A stretch of DNA of 33,991 nucleotides, taken from assembly GCA_017995195.1 (NCBI GenBank), contig JAGOJI010000013.1:1-33991 (forward strand). Direction: 5' to 3'. Under the pieces are notes generated by a model. That model had not been told where the DNA came from. It made no database searches and saw nothing but the letters and a program-made list of their open reading frames with translations. Below, piece by piece: positions 1 to 5,128 of this stretch. A program made the position numbers and the translations under genes. Origin of the DNA: Cloacibacterium sp. Its GTDB lineage: Bacteria; Bacteroidota; Bacteroidia; Flavobacteriales; Weeksellaceae. Positions within the stretch are counted from its first letter, which is position 1; every line of letters starts with the position of its first letter.

Positions 1-2
1 AT

Positions 3-434
3 TTTTTTTATATATCTCTAATATTTGTACTTAAATTTTTAGTTATATATATATCAAAAAATAACAATAAATATTATTCCAATAATTTAGATATTGGTTT
101 TATTGAAAATAATATTATTTTATTTATTTTAGTTGTTATTTTAGTTCCAATTATTGAAACAATTCTTTTTCAAACGCTTCCTACTTTTATTTATAACTTA
201 ATAGGTCCTTTTAGTACCATAAAAGAAACACTAATAATAGTAGTAATTTCTTTATTTTTTTCAATTTCTCACAATTATAATATAACATATGTGTTAGTTA
301 CATTTATTGTAGGTTTTAGCCTAATTGTTTTATCTTTTTTGTTATTGAAATTAAAAAAGAATTATTTTTTTCCAATATTTTTCATCCATGCAACCAATAA
401 TTTAATAGTATTTATAATCGGCTTTTACAATTAG
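3..434 (+). CDS. CPBP (Abi/CAAX) family membrane protein, 5' end outside window
   Basis: The reading frame is open from the left edge to a TAG at 432-434, so the gene is partial at its 5' end. The protein is very hydrophobic. It carries the three marks of CPBP intramembrane proteases: I-E-T-I-L-F-Q (a variant of motif 1, EExxxR), F-S-I-S-H (motif 2, FxxxH) and H-A-T-N-N (motif 3, HxxxN). CPBP proteins beside class II bacteriocin genes are known as immunity proteins; that role is inferred here from the GG-leader peptides and related CPBP genes that follow. The second motif-1 glutamate is Thr and the Arg is Gln, so peptidase activity is uncertain. Base composition is extremely AT-rich, unlike the exporter genes downstream. 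Confidence 0.8.
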   Translation, partial: FFYISLIFVLKFLVIYISKNNNKYYSNNLDIGFIENNIILFILVVILVPIIETILFQTLPTFIYNLIGPFSTIKETLIIVVISLFFSISHNYNITYVLVTFIVGFSLIVLSFLLLKLKKNYFFPIFFIHATNNLIVFIIGFYN

Positions 435-504
435 TTATGAATAAGAAAAATTATATAATAAATTTATTTACTTTTGAAAAAAAAAGTAATAATTATATGA
501 AAAT

Positions 505-687
505 CGAATAGGAGGTCTAAAATTTTATTTTCAGTTAAATATTCAAGAAGTAAAAAAAATAGAGGGAGGCAACAAAGTTATAGATTTTGTAGCTGGTTAC
601 CTAGCTGGAAAAGCTTTAGATTATGTAATTAGTAATTACTCAAGAGATTCAGCATACTATAGATCTGGAGGAGTTATGTTAGGATAA
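505..687 (+). pseudogene. GG-leader peptide without a canonical start codon (module 1)
   Basis: The frame reads ...Q-L-N-I-Q-E-V-K-K-I-E-G-G followed by a 38-residue cargo (NKVIDFVAG...) and a TAA at 685-687. Leader end and Gly-Gly align with the intact leader at 2865 and the module 2 leader. The cargo contains G-Y-L-A-G, a GxxxG helix-packing motif, followed by a Tyr/Ser-rich tail. The frame is open back to a stop at 490-492 but holds no ATG, GTG or TTG before the Gly-Gly. The codon aligning with Met1 of the intact leader is CGA (505-507). I read it as a decayed or silent peptide gene; use of a rare start codon cannot be excluded. The coordinates follow the leader alignment, not a proven start. 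Confidence 0.6.
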
Positions 688-695
688 TATATTAT

Positions 696-723
696 AGCAA
701 CTCTATTTAGTTATAGAGTTGCT
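696..723 (+). terminator. Hairpin between module 1 peptide and its CPBP gene
   Basis: Perfect 11-bp inverted arms, 696-706 (AGCAACTCTAT) and 713-723 (ATAGAGTTGCT), with a 6-nt loop. It starts 9 nt after the peptide stop codon and ends 17 nt before the CPBP start. Only a short T stretch follows, so it may be an attenuator or mRNA-stabilising stem rather than a full terminator. Equivalent hairpins sit at the same place in the other modules. Confidence 0.65.
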
Positions 724-740
724 TTAAAAAATGTTGCAAA

Positions 741-1226
741 TTGTTAAAAAAGTTATATAAACTAAACAAATTTTCTTTTGTAGTTATTGCATCGATTTTA
801 GGGATACTTTTGAATATTGCAGTACCATACTTACTATATATAATGTTCCCTTTTGAATTTGAAACAAATCTAACAAGTAGTGTATCACAAAAAGAAGTTT
901 TTTATCTGATTATACCATTACTTATAGCTCCTTTTATAGAAACATTATTATTTCAAGAACTTTTTTATTTGATTTTTAAAGAAAAAAAGATACTAGAAAA
1001 AAAATATGGTGTAGTACTAATGTGTCTAACTTCAGCTTTTTGTTTTGGTTTATGGCATTTTGAAAGTCCTATTCGTATATTAATTACTACAATAATGGGT
1101 TTTTACCTAATGTTTTTATTTTATTTATCTGCTCAAAAAAGAAAAGATGGAGGATTTTCATCTTTTTTAATACTAGTAATTACTCATTTTTTAATAAATT
1201 TGTCTGTTTTTATTATAAAACTTTAA
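741..1226 (+). CDS. CPBP family membrane protein, probable bacteriocin immunity (module 1)
   Basis: A 161-aa protein with several hydrophobic helices. CPBP motifs: P-F-I-E-T-L-L-F-Q (motif 1 variant), F-G-L-W-H (motif 2) and H-F-L-I-N (motif 3). It is short for the family, which often exceeds 200 aa. The frame starts at TTG 741; an ATG at 731 is out of frame and soon closes, so the true 5' end may be damaged. It follows the module 1 peptide and hairpin directly. Related proteins protect producers of class II bacteriocins such as plantaricins; this function is inferred from position. Motif 1 has E-T-x-x-x-Q rather than E-E-x-x-x-R, which argues for a non-proteolytic or altered role. Confidence 0.75.
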   Translation: MLKKLYKLNKFSFVVIASILGILLNIAVPYLLYIMFPFEFETNLTSSVSQKEVFYLIIPLLIAPFIETLLFQELFYLIFKEKKILEKKYGVVLMCLTSAFCFGLWHFESPIRILITTIMGFYLMFLFYLSAQKRKDGGFSSFLILVITHFLINLSVFIIKL

Positions 1227-1282
1227 AAATTTATTAAATCTTTAATAGCTAGTGTTATTTAAACTTTAAAATTAAACATTTA

Positions 1283-1456
1283 TATAATATAAAGAATTTA
1301 AATTTAGTAGAGCTTGATGCTCAAGAAGTAAAAAAAGTTGAAGGAGGACAAAGTATAAGAGATATTTTTGAAATTCAGGTTGCAATTCTCGATACTATGT
1401 GGAAGAATCGAAACTCAAAATTTGTTAAAGCGTTAACTTCTGGAACAGATCCATAG
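1283..1456 (+). pseudogene. GG-leader peptide with lost start codon (module 2)
   Basis: The frame reads Y-N-I-K-N-L-N-L-V-E-L-D-A-Q-E-V-K-K-V-E-G-G, then a 35-residue cargo (QSIRDIFEIQ...LTSGTDP) and a TAG at 1454-1456. The 22 leader positions align without gaps to the intact leader at 2865, including N-L-V-E-L and Gly21-Gly22. At the Met1 position the codon is TAT (1283-1285). The frame is open back to a stop at 1250-1252 with no ATG, GTG or TTG before the Gly-Gly. A 17-nt stretch of leader DNA (TTAAATTTAGTAGAGCT) is shared with the gene at 2865, showing common descent. Probably a silenced peptide gene; a non-standard start is the alternative. Confidence 0.65.
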
Positions 1457-1464
1457 TATATTTG

Positions 1465-1494
1465 AGGGAGGGCAAATGCTTTTTAGCCCTCCTT
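1465..1494 (+). terminator. GC-rich hairpin after module 2 peptide
   Basis: Arms GGAGGGC (1467-1473) and GCCCTCC (1486-1492), extended by a G-T pair and an A-T pair to 1465-1494, then TTATAAAA. It begins 9 nt after the peptide stop, matching the hairpin position in modules 1 and 3. Its GC content stands out in a very AT-rich stretch. Confidence 0.7.
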
Positions 1495-1601
1495 TATAAA
1501 ACCTTTAGATTTCATTTAAATTTTTACTGAATTTGAATTTTGAATAATTTCTATTTCAGAAATAAGAGTTTTAAAATTGATAAATACGTATAAATTATAA
1601 T

Positions 1602-2117
1602 ATGATTGATCATTTTCAAAAAAAAATTAATATTAAAGAATCTATAAAATTACAGTTTTTAATCTTTTACTTAATTGGTATTACAATAACTCTATTTTTT
1701 CCTACGCTAATTTTTCACCTTACCGGCATGGAATGTTCGGGTATTAATACGATTAAAAATCATCAGAAAATTGATTTTACCGTAAAAATATTTATGTATG
1801 TTTTCGGAGCTGTATTTGAAACCGTAGTCTTTAGTACTCTAATGTTAAATTTTTTACTTTTTTTTTCTTTTTTAAGGGAAAGGCCTATTTTACTACTCCT
1901 TATCTCTCCCATACCATTCGCATTAGCACATTACACTTGTTGGATATATGTATTAGGAGCATATTTTGGAGGCTTAATTCTTAATTTTTATTATCTAAAT
2001 ATCTATAAAAAAACAAAAATTACTTCAAAAGCAATTGTTTATGTATCACTACTTCATTTTTTAATTAATATGACTGGTTTTCTTATAGCAAGATATATTC
2101 TACCTGAGTATTCCTAA
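1602..2117 (+). CDS. CPBP family membrane protein, probable bacteriocin immunity (module 2)
   Basis: A 171-aa multi-span membrane protein starting at ATG 1602. CPBP signatures: F-E-T-V-V-F-S (motif 1 variant), F-A-L-A-H (motif 2) and H-F-L-I-N-M (motif 3). The first catalytic Glu is kept, the second is Thr, and the usual Arg is Ser. It lies about 145 nt behind the module 2 peptide and its hairpin. Just after its stop comes a broken copy of the start of the HlyD gene, the same order as the intact CPBP-HlyD junction near 3940. Immunity to the module 2 peptide is the likely role by analogy with Abi immunity proteins. If the peptide is silent, the gene may serve as orphan immunity against related producers. 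Confidence 0.78.
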   Translation: MIDHFQKKINIKESIKLQFLIFYLIGITITLFFPTLIFHLTGMECSGINTIKNHQKIDFTVKIFMYVFGAVFETVVFSTLMLNFLLFFSFLRERPILLLLISPIPFALAHYTCWIYVLGAYFGGLILNFYYLNIYKKTKITSKAIVYVSLLHFLINMTGFLIARYILPEYS

Positions 2118-2166
2118 TGAGAAACTAAAAAAACTATTTTCAGGATAATTTATTCCTAATATCTAC

Positions 2167-2336
2167 TTGTCTAAGATGCCTAAAACCATTTTCTACTTCT
2201 TGTTTCCTTACCACTTGTATTAATCCCTATCTCTTCCTTCTCAAGAGGTGTTATCCGTTCTGTGCAAGAGAATACACAGGTTTCGGCGGTGGTAAGCGGT
2301 AGAGTAGTAGCAACAAAACTAGAAAAGAATAAGCAA
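2167..2336 (+). pseudogene. 5' remnant of an HlyD adaptor gene
   Basis: This stretch resembles the start of the intact HlyD gene at 3950. Bases 2265-2332 are identical to 4067-4134 (68 nt, checked by eye). The part before is diverged but still encodes a similar membrane anchor, S-L-P-L-V-L-I-P-I-S-S against S-L-P-I-I-N-I-P-I-S-S. A TTG at 2167 (MSKMPKTI...) gives a matching N-terminus, but a frame slip in the membrane segment breaks the reading frame. Homology stops at about 2336, immediately before the XRE gene end. It lies 49 nt after the CPBP stop, mirroring the intact order. It is a scar of module insertion or recombination and cannot make an adaptor. Confidence 0.85.
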
Positions 2337-2340
2337 AGCC

Positions 2341-2676
2341 TTATTTCTGTAGTTTTTGCAATTCTTCCTGAAGAATTTGGCGAATAAAATTTACATCATT
2401 TGTTATAAGAGGTGATTTTATTTCGCCAAGATTAGTTCCTATAGTATTGTTAGAATTGATAAAAATCTGCTGTTTTTCAGAAAATTCAATAACTTCAAGA
2501 GGATTAAGTTCTAATTCATCAAGCAATAACCCTAATTTTGAAACATCAAAATTAGCATCACCATTTTCCAATTTAGAATATTGTGATTGAGAAATATCTA
2601 ATAAATTTGCCATATAATCTTGGGAAAAATCTTTACGGCGTCTTGCTTCACGAATTAGGGTGCCTTTTACTTTCAT
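2341..2676 (-). CDS. XRE-family helix-turn-helix regulator
   Basis: A 111-aa protein. Residues about 6-60 form an HTH_3 (Cro/C1-type) domain with L-I-R-E-A-R..., S-Q-D-Y-M-A-N-L-L and I-S-Q-S-Q-Y-S-K-L-E-N-G, the typical recognition helix and following Glu-Asn-Gly. The C-terminal 50 residues include a Gln/Leu-rich segment (R-Q-I-L-Q-E-E-L-Q-K-L-Q) that could be a coiled coil for oligomerisation. It is transcribed divergently from the intact two-peptide module, with 188 nt between start codons. That gap holds inverted repeats and a TATCTTTG promoter overlapping a palindrome, so it probably controls itself and the peptides. Neither target nor ligand is shown by the sequence. Confidence 0.88.
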   Translation of the reverse strand: MKVKGTLIREARRRKDFSQDYMANLLDISQSQYSKLENGDANFDVSKLGLLLDELELNPLEVIEFSEKQQIFINSNNTIGTNLGEIKSPLITNDVNFIRQILQEELQKLQK

Positions 2677-2685
2677 AATGCATAA

Positions 2686-2703
2686 ATCTTTGTAACAAAG
2701 ATA
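2686..2703 (-). promoter_or_regulatory. XRE promoter -7 element overlapped by a palindromic operator
   Basis: On the minus strand TATCTTTG (2696-2703) matches the Bacteroidota TAnnTTTG -7 element, placed just upstream of the XRE start at 2676. The perfect inverted repeat ATCTTTGT-A-ACAAAGAT (2686-2702) covers it. This fits autorepression by a dimeric XRE protein. No clear -33 element is seen. Confidence 0.5.
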
Positions 2704-2716
2704 AAAGATAATTGCG

Positions 2717-2775
2717 AATAAAATATTTTAATACGAATATTTTATTTTTTCCAGAATAGGAAATATAAAATATTC
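2717..2775. promoter_or_regulatory. Cluster of related AT-rich inverted repeats (candidate operators)
   Basis: Three related arms occur: AATAAAATATT (2717-2727), AATATTTTATT (2736-2746) and TAAAATATTC (2766-2775). The first two are an 11-bp perfect inverted pair. GAATATTTTA (2735-2744) and the third are a 10-bp inverted pair. They lie in the divergent region between the regulator and the peptide genes. Given the AT-richness some symmetry could be chance, but the repeated GAATATTTTA core suggests binding sites. Confidence 0.4.
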
Positions 2776-2864
2776 TTTTCTTCTTTGTCTCAAGAAAAAC
2801 AAACGTGCACAAAGTGTTTTTTGGTGAAACAAAAATTTTAGTTAATTTTAAAAATTTAAACAAA

Positions 2865-3053
2865 ATGAATTTACAAAAATTAAATTTAGTAGAGCTAGAA
2901 ACTTATGAAAAAAGAAATTTGAATGGTGGAGGTGATACATTTTCAGGAACAGCTTTACCAGAAAAAGATGTAGAAAGAGCAGGAAGAGCTTTAGCATATG
3001 TAGCTCATCAAGTTGGAGACTTTTTTAGAGGAGTTTGGGATGGTTTAAAATAA
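2865..3053 (+). CDS. Double-glycine leader peptide A (candidate class IIb bacteriocin subunit)
   Basis: A 62-aa precursor starting at ATG 2865. An in-frame ATG at 2805 would add 20 residues unlike any leader, so it is rejected. Leader residues 1-22 (M-N-L-Q-K-L-N-L-V-E-L...N-L-N-G-G) end in the Gly-Gly cut by C39 peptidases, leaving a cargo of about 40 residues (GDTFSGTALP...VWDGLK). The cargo looks like an amphipathic helix with GxxxG/GxxxA-type motifs (G-R-A-L-A, G-V-W-D-G) and a Trp near the C-terminus. No Cys, so not a lanthipeptide or disulfide type, and no pediocin YGNGV box. Five bases separate it from peptide B. The exporter at 3950-8762 would process and secrete it. No close known bacteriocin is recognised; antibacterial action is inferred. 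Confidence 0.8.
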   Translation: MNLQKLNLVELETYEKRNLNGGGDTFSGTALPEKDVERAGRALAYVAHQVGDFFRGVWDGLK

Positions 3054-3058
3054 AAATT

Positions 3059-3211
3059 ATGTTAGAATTATTAAATACAGAAGAATTAAGAAACATTAGT
3101 GGTGGACACGACGGTACCGCTTATGAAATAGGAAAAGCCATTGGAGATGGTATTAAAAGAGGTGCTATAATTTTTGGAGTTGTTGTAGCCTTTTTTGCAC
3201 CTAAGTCTTAA
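3059..3211 (+). CDS. Double-glycine leader peptide B (candidate class IIb partner)
   Basis: A 50-aa precursor, ATG 3059 to TAA 3209-3211. The short leader M-L-E-L-L-N-T-E-E-L-R-N-I-S-G-G (16 residues) has the classic L-x-x-I-S-G-G ending. The cargo has 34 residues (HDGTAYEIGK...FFAPKS). It contains G-K-A-I-G and G-I-K-R-G, two GxxxG motifs, followed by a very hydrophobic helix (A-I-I-F-G-V-V-V-A-F-F). It sits 5 nt after peptide A and before a single CPBP gene, the standard layout of two-peptide bacteriocins whose helices pair through GxxxG motifs. The two leaders differ in length, so A and B were probably not made by recent duplication. Pairing with A is an inference. Confidence 0.8.
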   Translation: MLELLNTEELRNISGGHDGTAYEIGKAIGDGIKRGAIIFGVVVAFFAPKS

Positions 3212-3220
3212 TAAAAAACA

Positions 3221-3248
3221 AAGGGATTATTAAATATAATAATCCCTT
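3221..3248 (+). terminator. Hairpin between peptide B and CPBP gene (module 3)
   Basis: An 11-bp perfect stem, AAGGGATTATT (3221-3231) with AATAATCCCTT (3238-3248), loop AAATAT. It starts 10 nt after the peptide B stop. A TTG at 3247 that would extend the CPBP gene lies inside this stem, supporting ATG 3262 as the real start. Little T-tract follows, so partial read-through into the CPBP gene is likely. Confidence 0.65.
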
Positions 3249-3261
3249 GTTGTCAATATTT

Positions 3262-3939
3262 ATGTTTTATAATTTATTCAGTCATACAAGAAGACAGTAT
3301 AGTTTTTTTGAAAAATTAAAGAAATTAATTGTATCTTATTTTCTAACATTTCTATTTGTTTTTTTTTCAATTTTTATAATAAATATTATTGATTATATAG
3401 TAATTAATTTTTTTAATACTCCTTCAATATTAACATTATTAAAAAAAACAAATAATGATATTAATAAGTTAGGATGGATAAAAATAGTACTAATTATTCC
3501 ACTAATTGAAGAGATAATTTTTAGATTATTTCTTGTAACAACTAAACTTAATTTACTTTTAACATCTTCCTTTATATTATTTCTTTTTTTTAACAAAAGT
3601 TTTTTTAATATTCAATATAATAGTTACATAACATATCTTTATCTAGTAATAATCATAATAATAAATATTTTGTTAAATAAAAAAATATTTATTATTCAAA
3701 AAATTATAAATAAAAGAATCAATTATTTTTCAACTATGTCATTTCTTTTATTTGGGTTTGTTCACATTATGAATATAAGAGAGCTAAATTTTAGTATATT
3801 TTTTTTATACCCATTTTTTATTTTACCACAAATAATAATGGGTTATTTTATCACTAATATTAGAATTAAACTTGGTTTTTTGTGGGGAGTTAGCTTACAT
3901 TCTTTTATTAATCTAACAGGATTAATATTGTCTACATAA
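3262..3939 (+). CDS. CPBP intramembrane protease, probable immunity protein (module 3)
   Basis: A 225-aa protein from ATG 3262, with about six or more hydrophobic segments. It has all canonical CPBP motifs: I-P-L-I-E-E-I-I-F-R (EExxxR), F-G-F-V-H (FxxxH) and H-S-F-I-N (HxxxN). It is the only one of the four CPBP proteins here with both motif-1 glutamates and the Arg. It follows the two-peptide pair and precedes HlyD by 10 nt. CPBP (Abi) proteins protect producers in plantaricin and sakacin loci, and in several cases the catalytic motif residues are needed. Immunity is therefore the best call; leader processing is less likely since the transporter has its own peptidase. Local GC is very low (11 of 60 bases in 3421-3480). 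Confidence 0.82.
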   Translation: MFYNLFSHTRRQYSFFEKLKKLIVSYFLTFLFVFFSIFIINIIDYIVINFFNTPSILTLLKKTNNDINKLGWIKIVLIIPLIEEIIFRLFLVTTKLNLLLTSSFILFLFFNKSFFNIQYNSYITYLYLVIIIIINILLNKKIFIIQKIINKRINYFSTMSFLLFGFVHIMNIRELNFSIFFLYPFFILPQIIMGYFITNIRIKLGFLWGVSLHSFINLTGLILST

Positions 3940-3949
3940 TTAAATAATC

Positions 3950-5032
3950 ATGTCTAAAAATACCATCTATCTTGGTATTCTTTCTATTATTGTACTTGTT
4001 TTATTTTCTCTACCTATCATCAATATCCCCATTTCTTCCTCCTCAAGAGGTGTTGTGCGTTCTGTACAAGAGAATACACAGGTTTCGGCGGTGGTAAGCG
4101 GTAGAGTAGTAGCAACAAAACTAGAAAAGAATAACCAAACTATAAAACAGGGTGATACCTTACTTATGGTAACTGCAGAGCAGCTAGATACGCAAAAAAA
4201 TCTGCAAACCAACCAAAATGCAGATTACCAAGCACAACTTTCAGACCTGCAAAAAGTGTCTAATGGCAATTTCTCGGGTTTGCAAACACGGCAATACATC
4301 AGAGAGGTTTCAGCCATGCAAGAGCGTATTGCCCAAGTACAGGCACAGCTTACCCTTGCACAAAAAGACTTAGACCGTGCTACTCTGCTCTACAAGCAAG
4401 GCGTAATCCCCAAAGCAGATTATGATAAGGTATTCTACCATTATCAAAACCTAAAAACACAAATTTCTACCATAAAAGAACAACAACTCGCTACTTGGCA
4501 AGCCCAAAAACGTGATGTAGAGAGACAACTTCGGTCTGTAGGTTCAGAGATTATCCGTATAAACCAAGAACAGAAAAATTATATCATTACAGCTCCTGTT
4601 TCGGGCAGACTTATTAATTTTTCGGGGATACAAAAAGGCAATTTCTTGGTACAAGGACAGTCTATCGGAGAAATTTCACCGGAACAAAACTTGGTGGCAG
4701 AGTGTATGGTTTCTCCTAAAGACATCGGTTTTATCAAGAAAAACCAAAAAGTAAAATTCCAAATAGATGCCTACAATTATAACCAATGGGGATTATTAGA
4801 AGGCAAAGTAACCGATATAGACCAAAACATCACCGTAAACCAACAAACAGGCGAGGCGTTTTTCAAAGTTCGCTGTCTCATGGACAAAAACTATCTGCAA
4901 CTGAAAAATGGTTACAAAGCACAAGTAGGAAAAGGGATGACGCTTACTGCACGATTCTATCTCTTAGACCGTACGCTTTGGCAATTGCTGTTTGACAGAG
5001 TAGATGATTGGTTTAACCCTAATTTGAAATAA
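3950..5032 (+). CDS. HlyD-family periplasmic adaptor of peptide exporter
   Basis: A 360-aa membrane fusion protein. A short cytoplasmic N-terminus is followed by one membrane helix (about residues 7-27, I-V-L-V-L-F-S-L-P-I). Next come a lipoyl-like half (V-S-A-V-V-S-G-R-V...K-Q-G-D-T-L-L), a long Gln/Lys-rich coiled-coil hairpin (about 70-205) and the second lipoyl half (I-T-A-P-V-S-G-R-L), then a beta-barrel region. It links the ABC transporter to the TolC-like channel so cargo passes both membranes. It starts 10 nt after the module 3 CPBP gene. Its composition is ordinary (27 of 60 GC in 4261-4320), in sharp contrast with the modules upstream. A damaged copy of its 5' end lies at 2167-2336. 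Confidence 0.93.
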   Translation: MSKNTIYLGILSIIVLVLFSLPIINIPISSSSRGVVRSVQENTQVSAVVSGRVVATKLEKNNQTIKQGDTLLMVTAEQLDTQKNLQTNQNADYQAQLSDLQKVSNGNFSGLQTRQYIREVSAMQERIAQVQAQLTLAQKDLDRATLLYKQGVIPKADYDKVFYHYQNLKTQISTIKEQQLATWQAQKRDVERQLRSVGSEIIRINQEQKNYIITAPVSGRLINFSGIQKGNFLVQGQSIGEISPEQNLVAECMVSPKDIGFIKKNQKVKFQIDAYNYNQWGLLEGKVTDIDQNITVNQQTGEAFFKVRCLMDKNYLQLKNGYKAQVGKGMTLTARFYLLDRTLWQLLFDRVDDWFNPNLK

Positions 5033-5051
5033 TATTAAAGCTTTTCTCGCT

Positions 5052-5084
5052 AACCTTGTCAAGGTTTTGAACCTTGACAAGGTT
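5052..5084. repeat. REP-like palindrome
   Basis: Two perfect 15-bp inverted arms (5052-5066, AACCTTGTCAAGGTT; 5070-5084, AACCTTGACAAGGTT) with a 3-nt loop. Each arm is itself nearly palindromic. It lies between the adaptor and transporter genes. It may act as a terminator or mRNA-stability element, and its form resembles dispersed intergenic palindromes of flavobacteria. Confidence 0.75.
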
Positions 5085-5128
5085 ATTTTAAGTAAGACAC
5101 AAAAAATCTATCCAAAATCTAAAAAAAA

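Noticed and set aside
437-511. A 24-codon frame starting ATG 437 before the module 1 leader
   Set aside because: Lys/Asn-rich, no leader pattern, stops before the Gly-Gly region in another frame; likely chance in AT-rich DNA.
731-760. ATG 731 as start of the module 1 CPBP gene
   Set aside because: Out of frame with the CPBP motifs and closes after nine codons.
2805-2864. Upstream ATG extending peptide A by 20 residues
   Set aside because: The extension is unlike GG leaders, and ATG 2865 gives a leader aligning fully with the module 2 leader.
2865-3211. Pediocin-like (class IIa) or lanthipeptide precursor
   Set aside because: No YGNGV-type box, no Cys and no modification enzyme genes nearby.
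3247-3261. TTG start for the module 3 CPBP gene
   Set aside because: It lies inside the stem of the hairpin; ATG 3262 follows directly.
1-3949. Transposase or IS element as the cause of module movement
   Set aside because: No transposase gene or terminal inverted repeats found; the HlyD stump favours homologous recombination.
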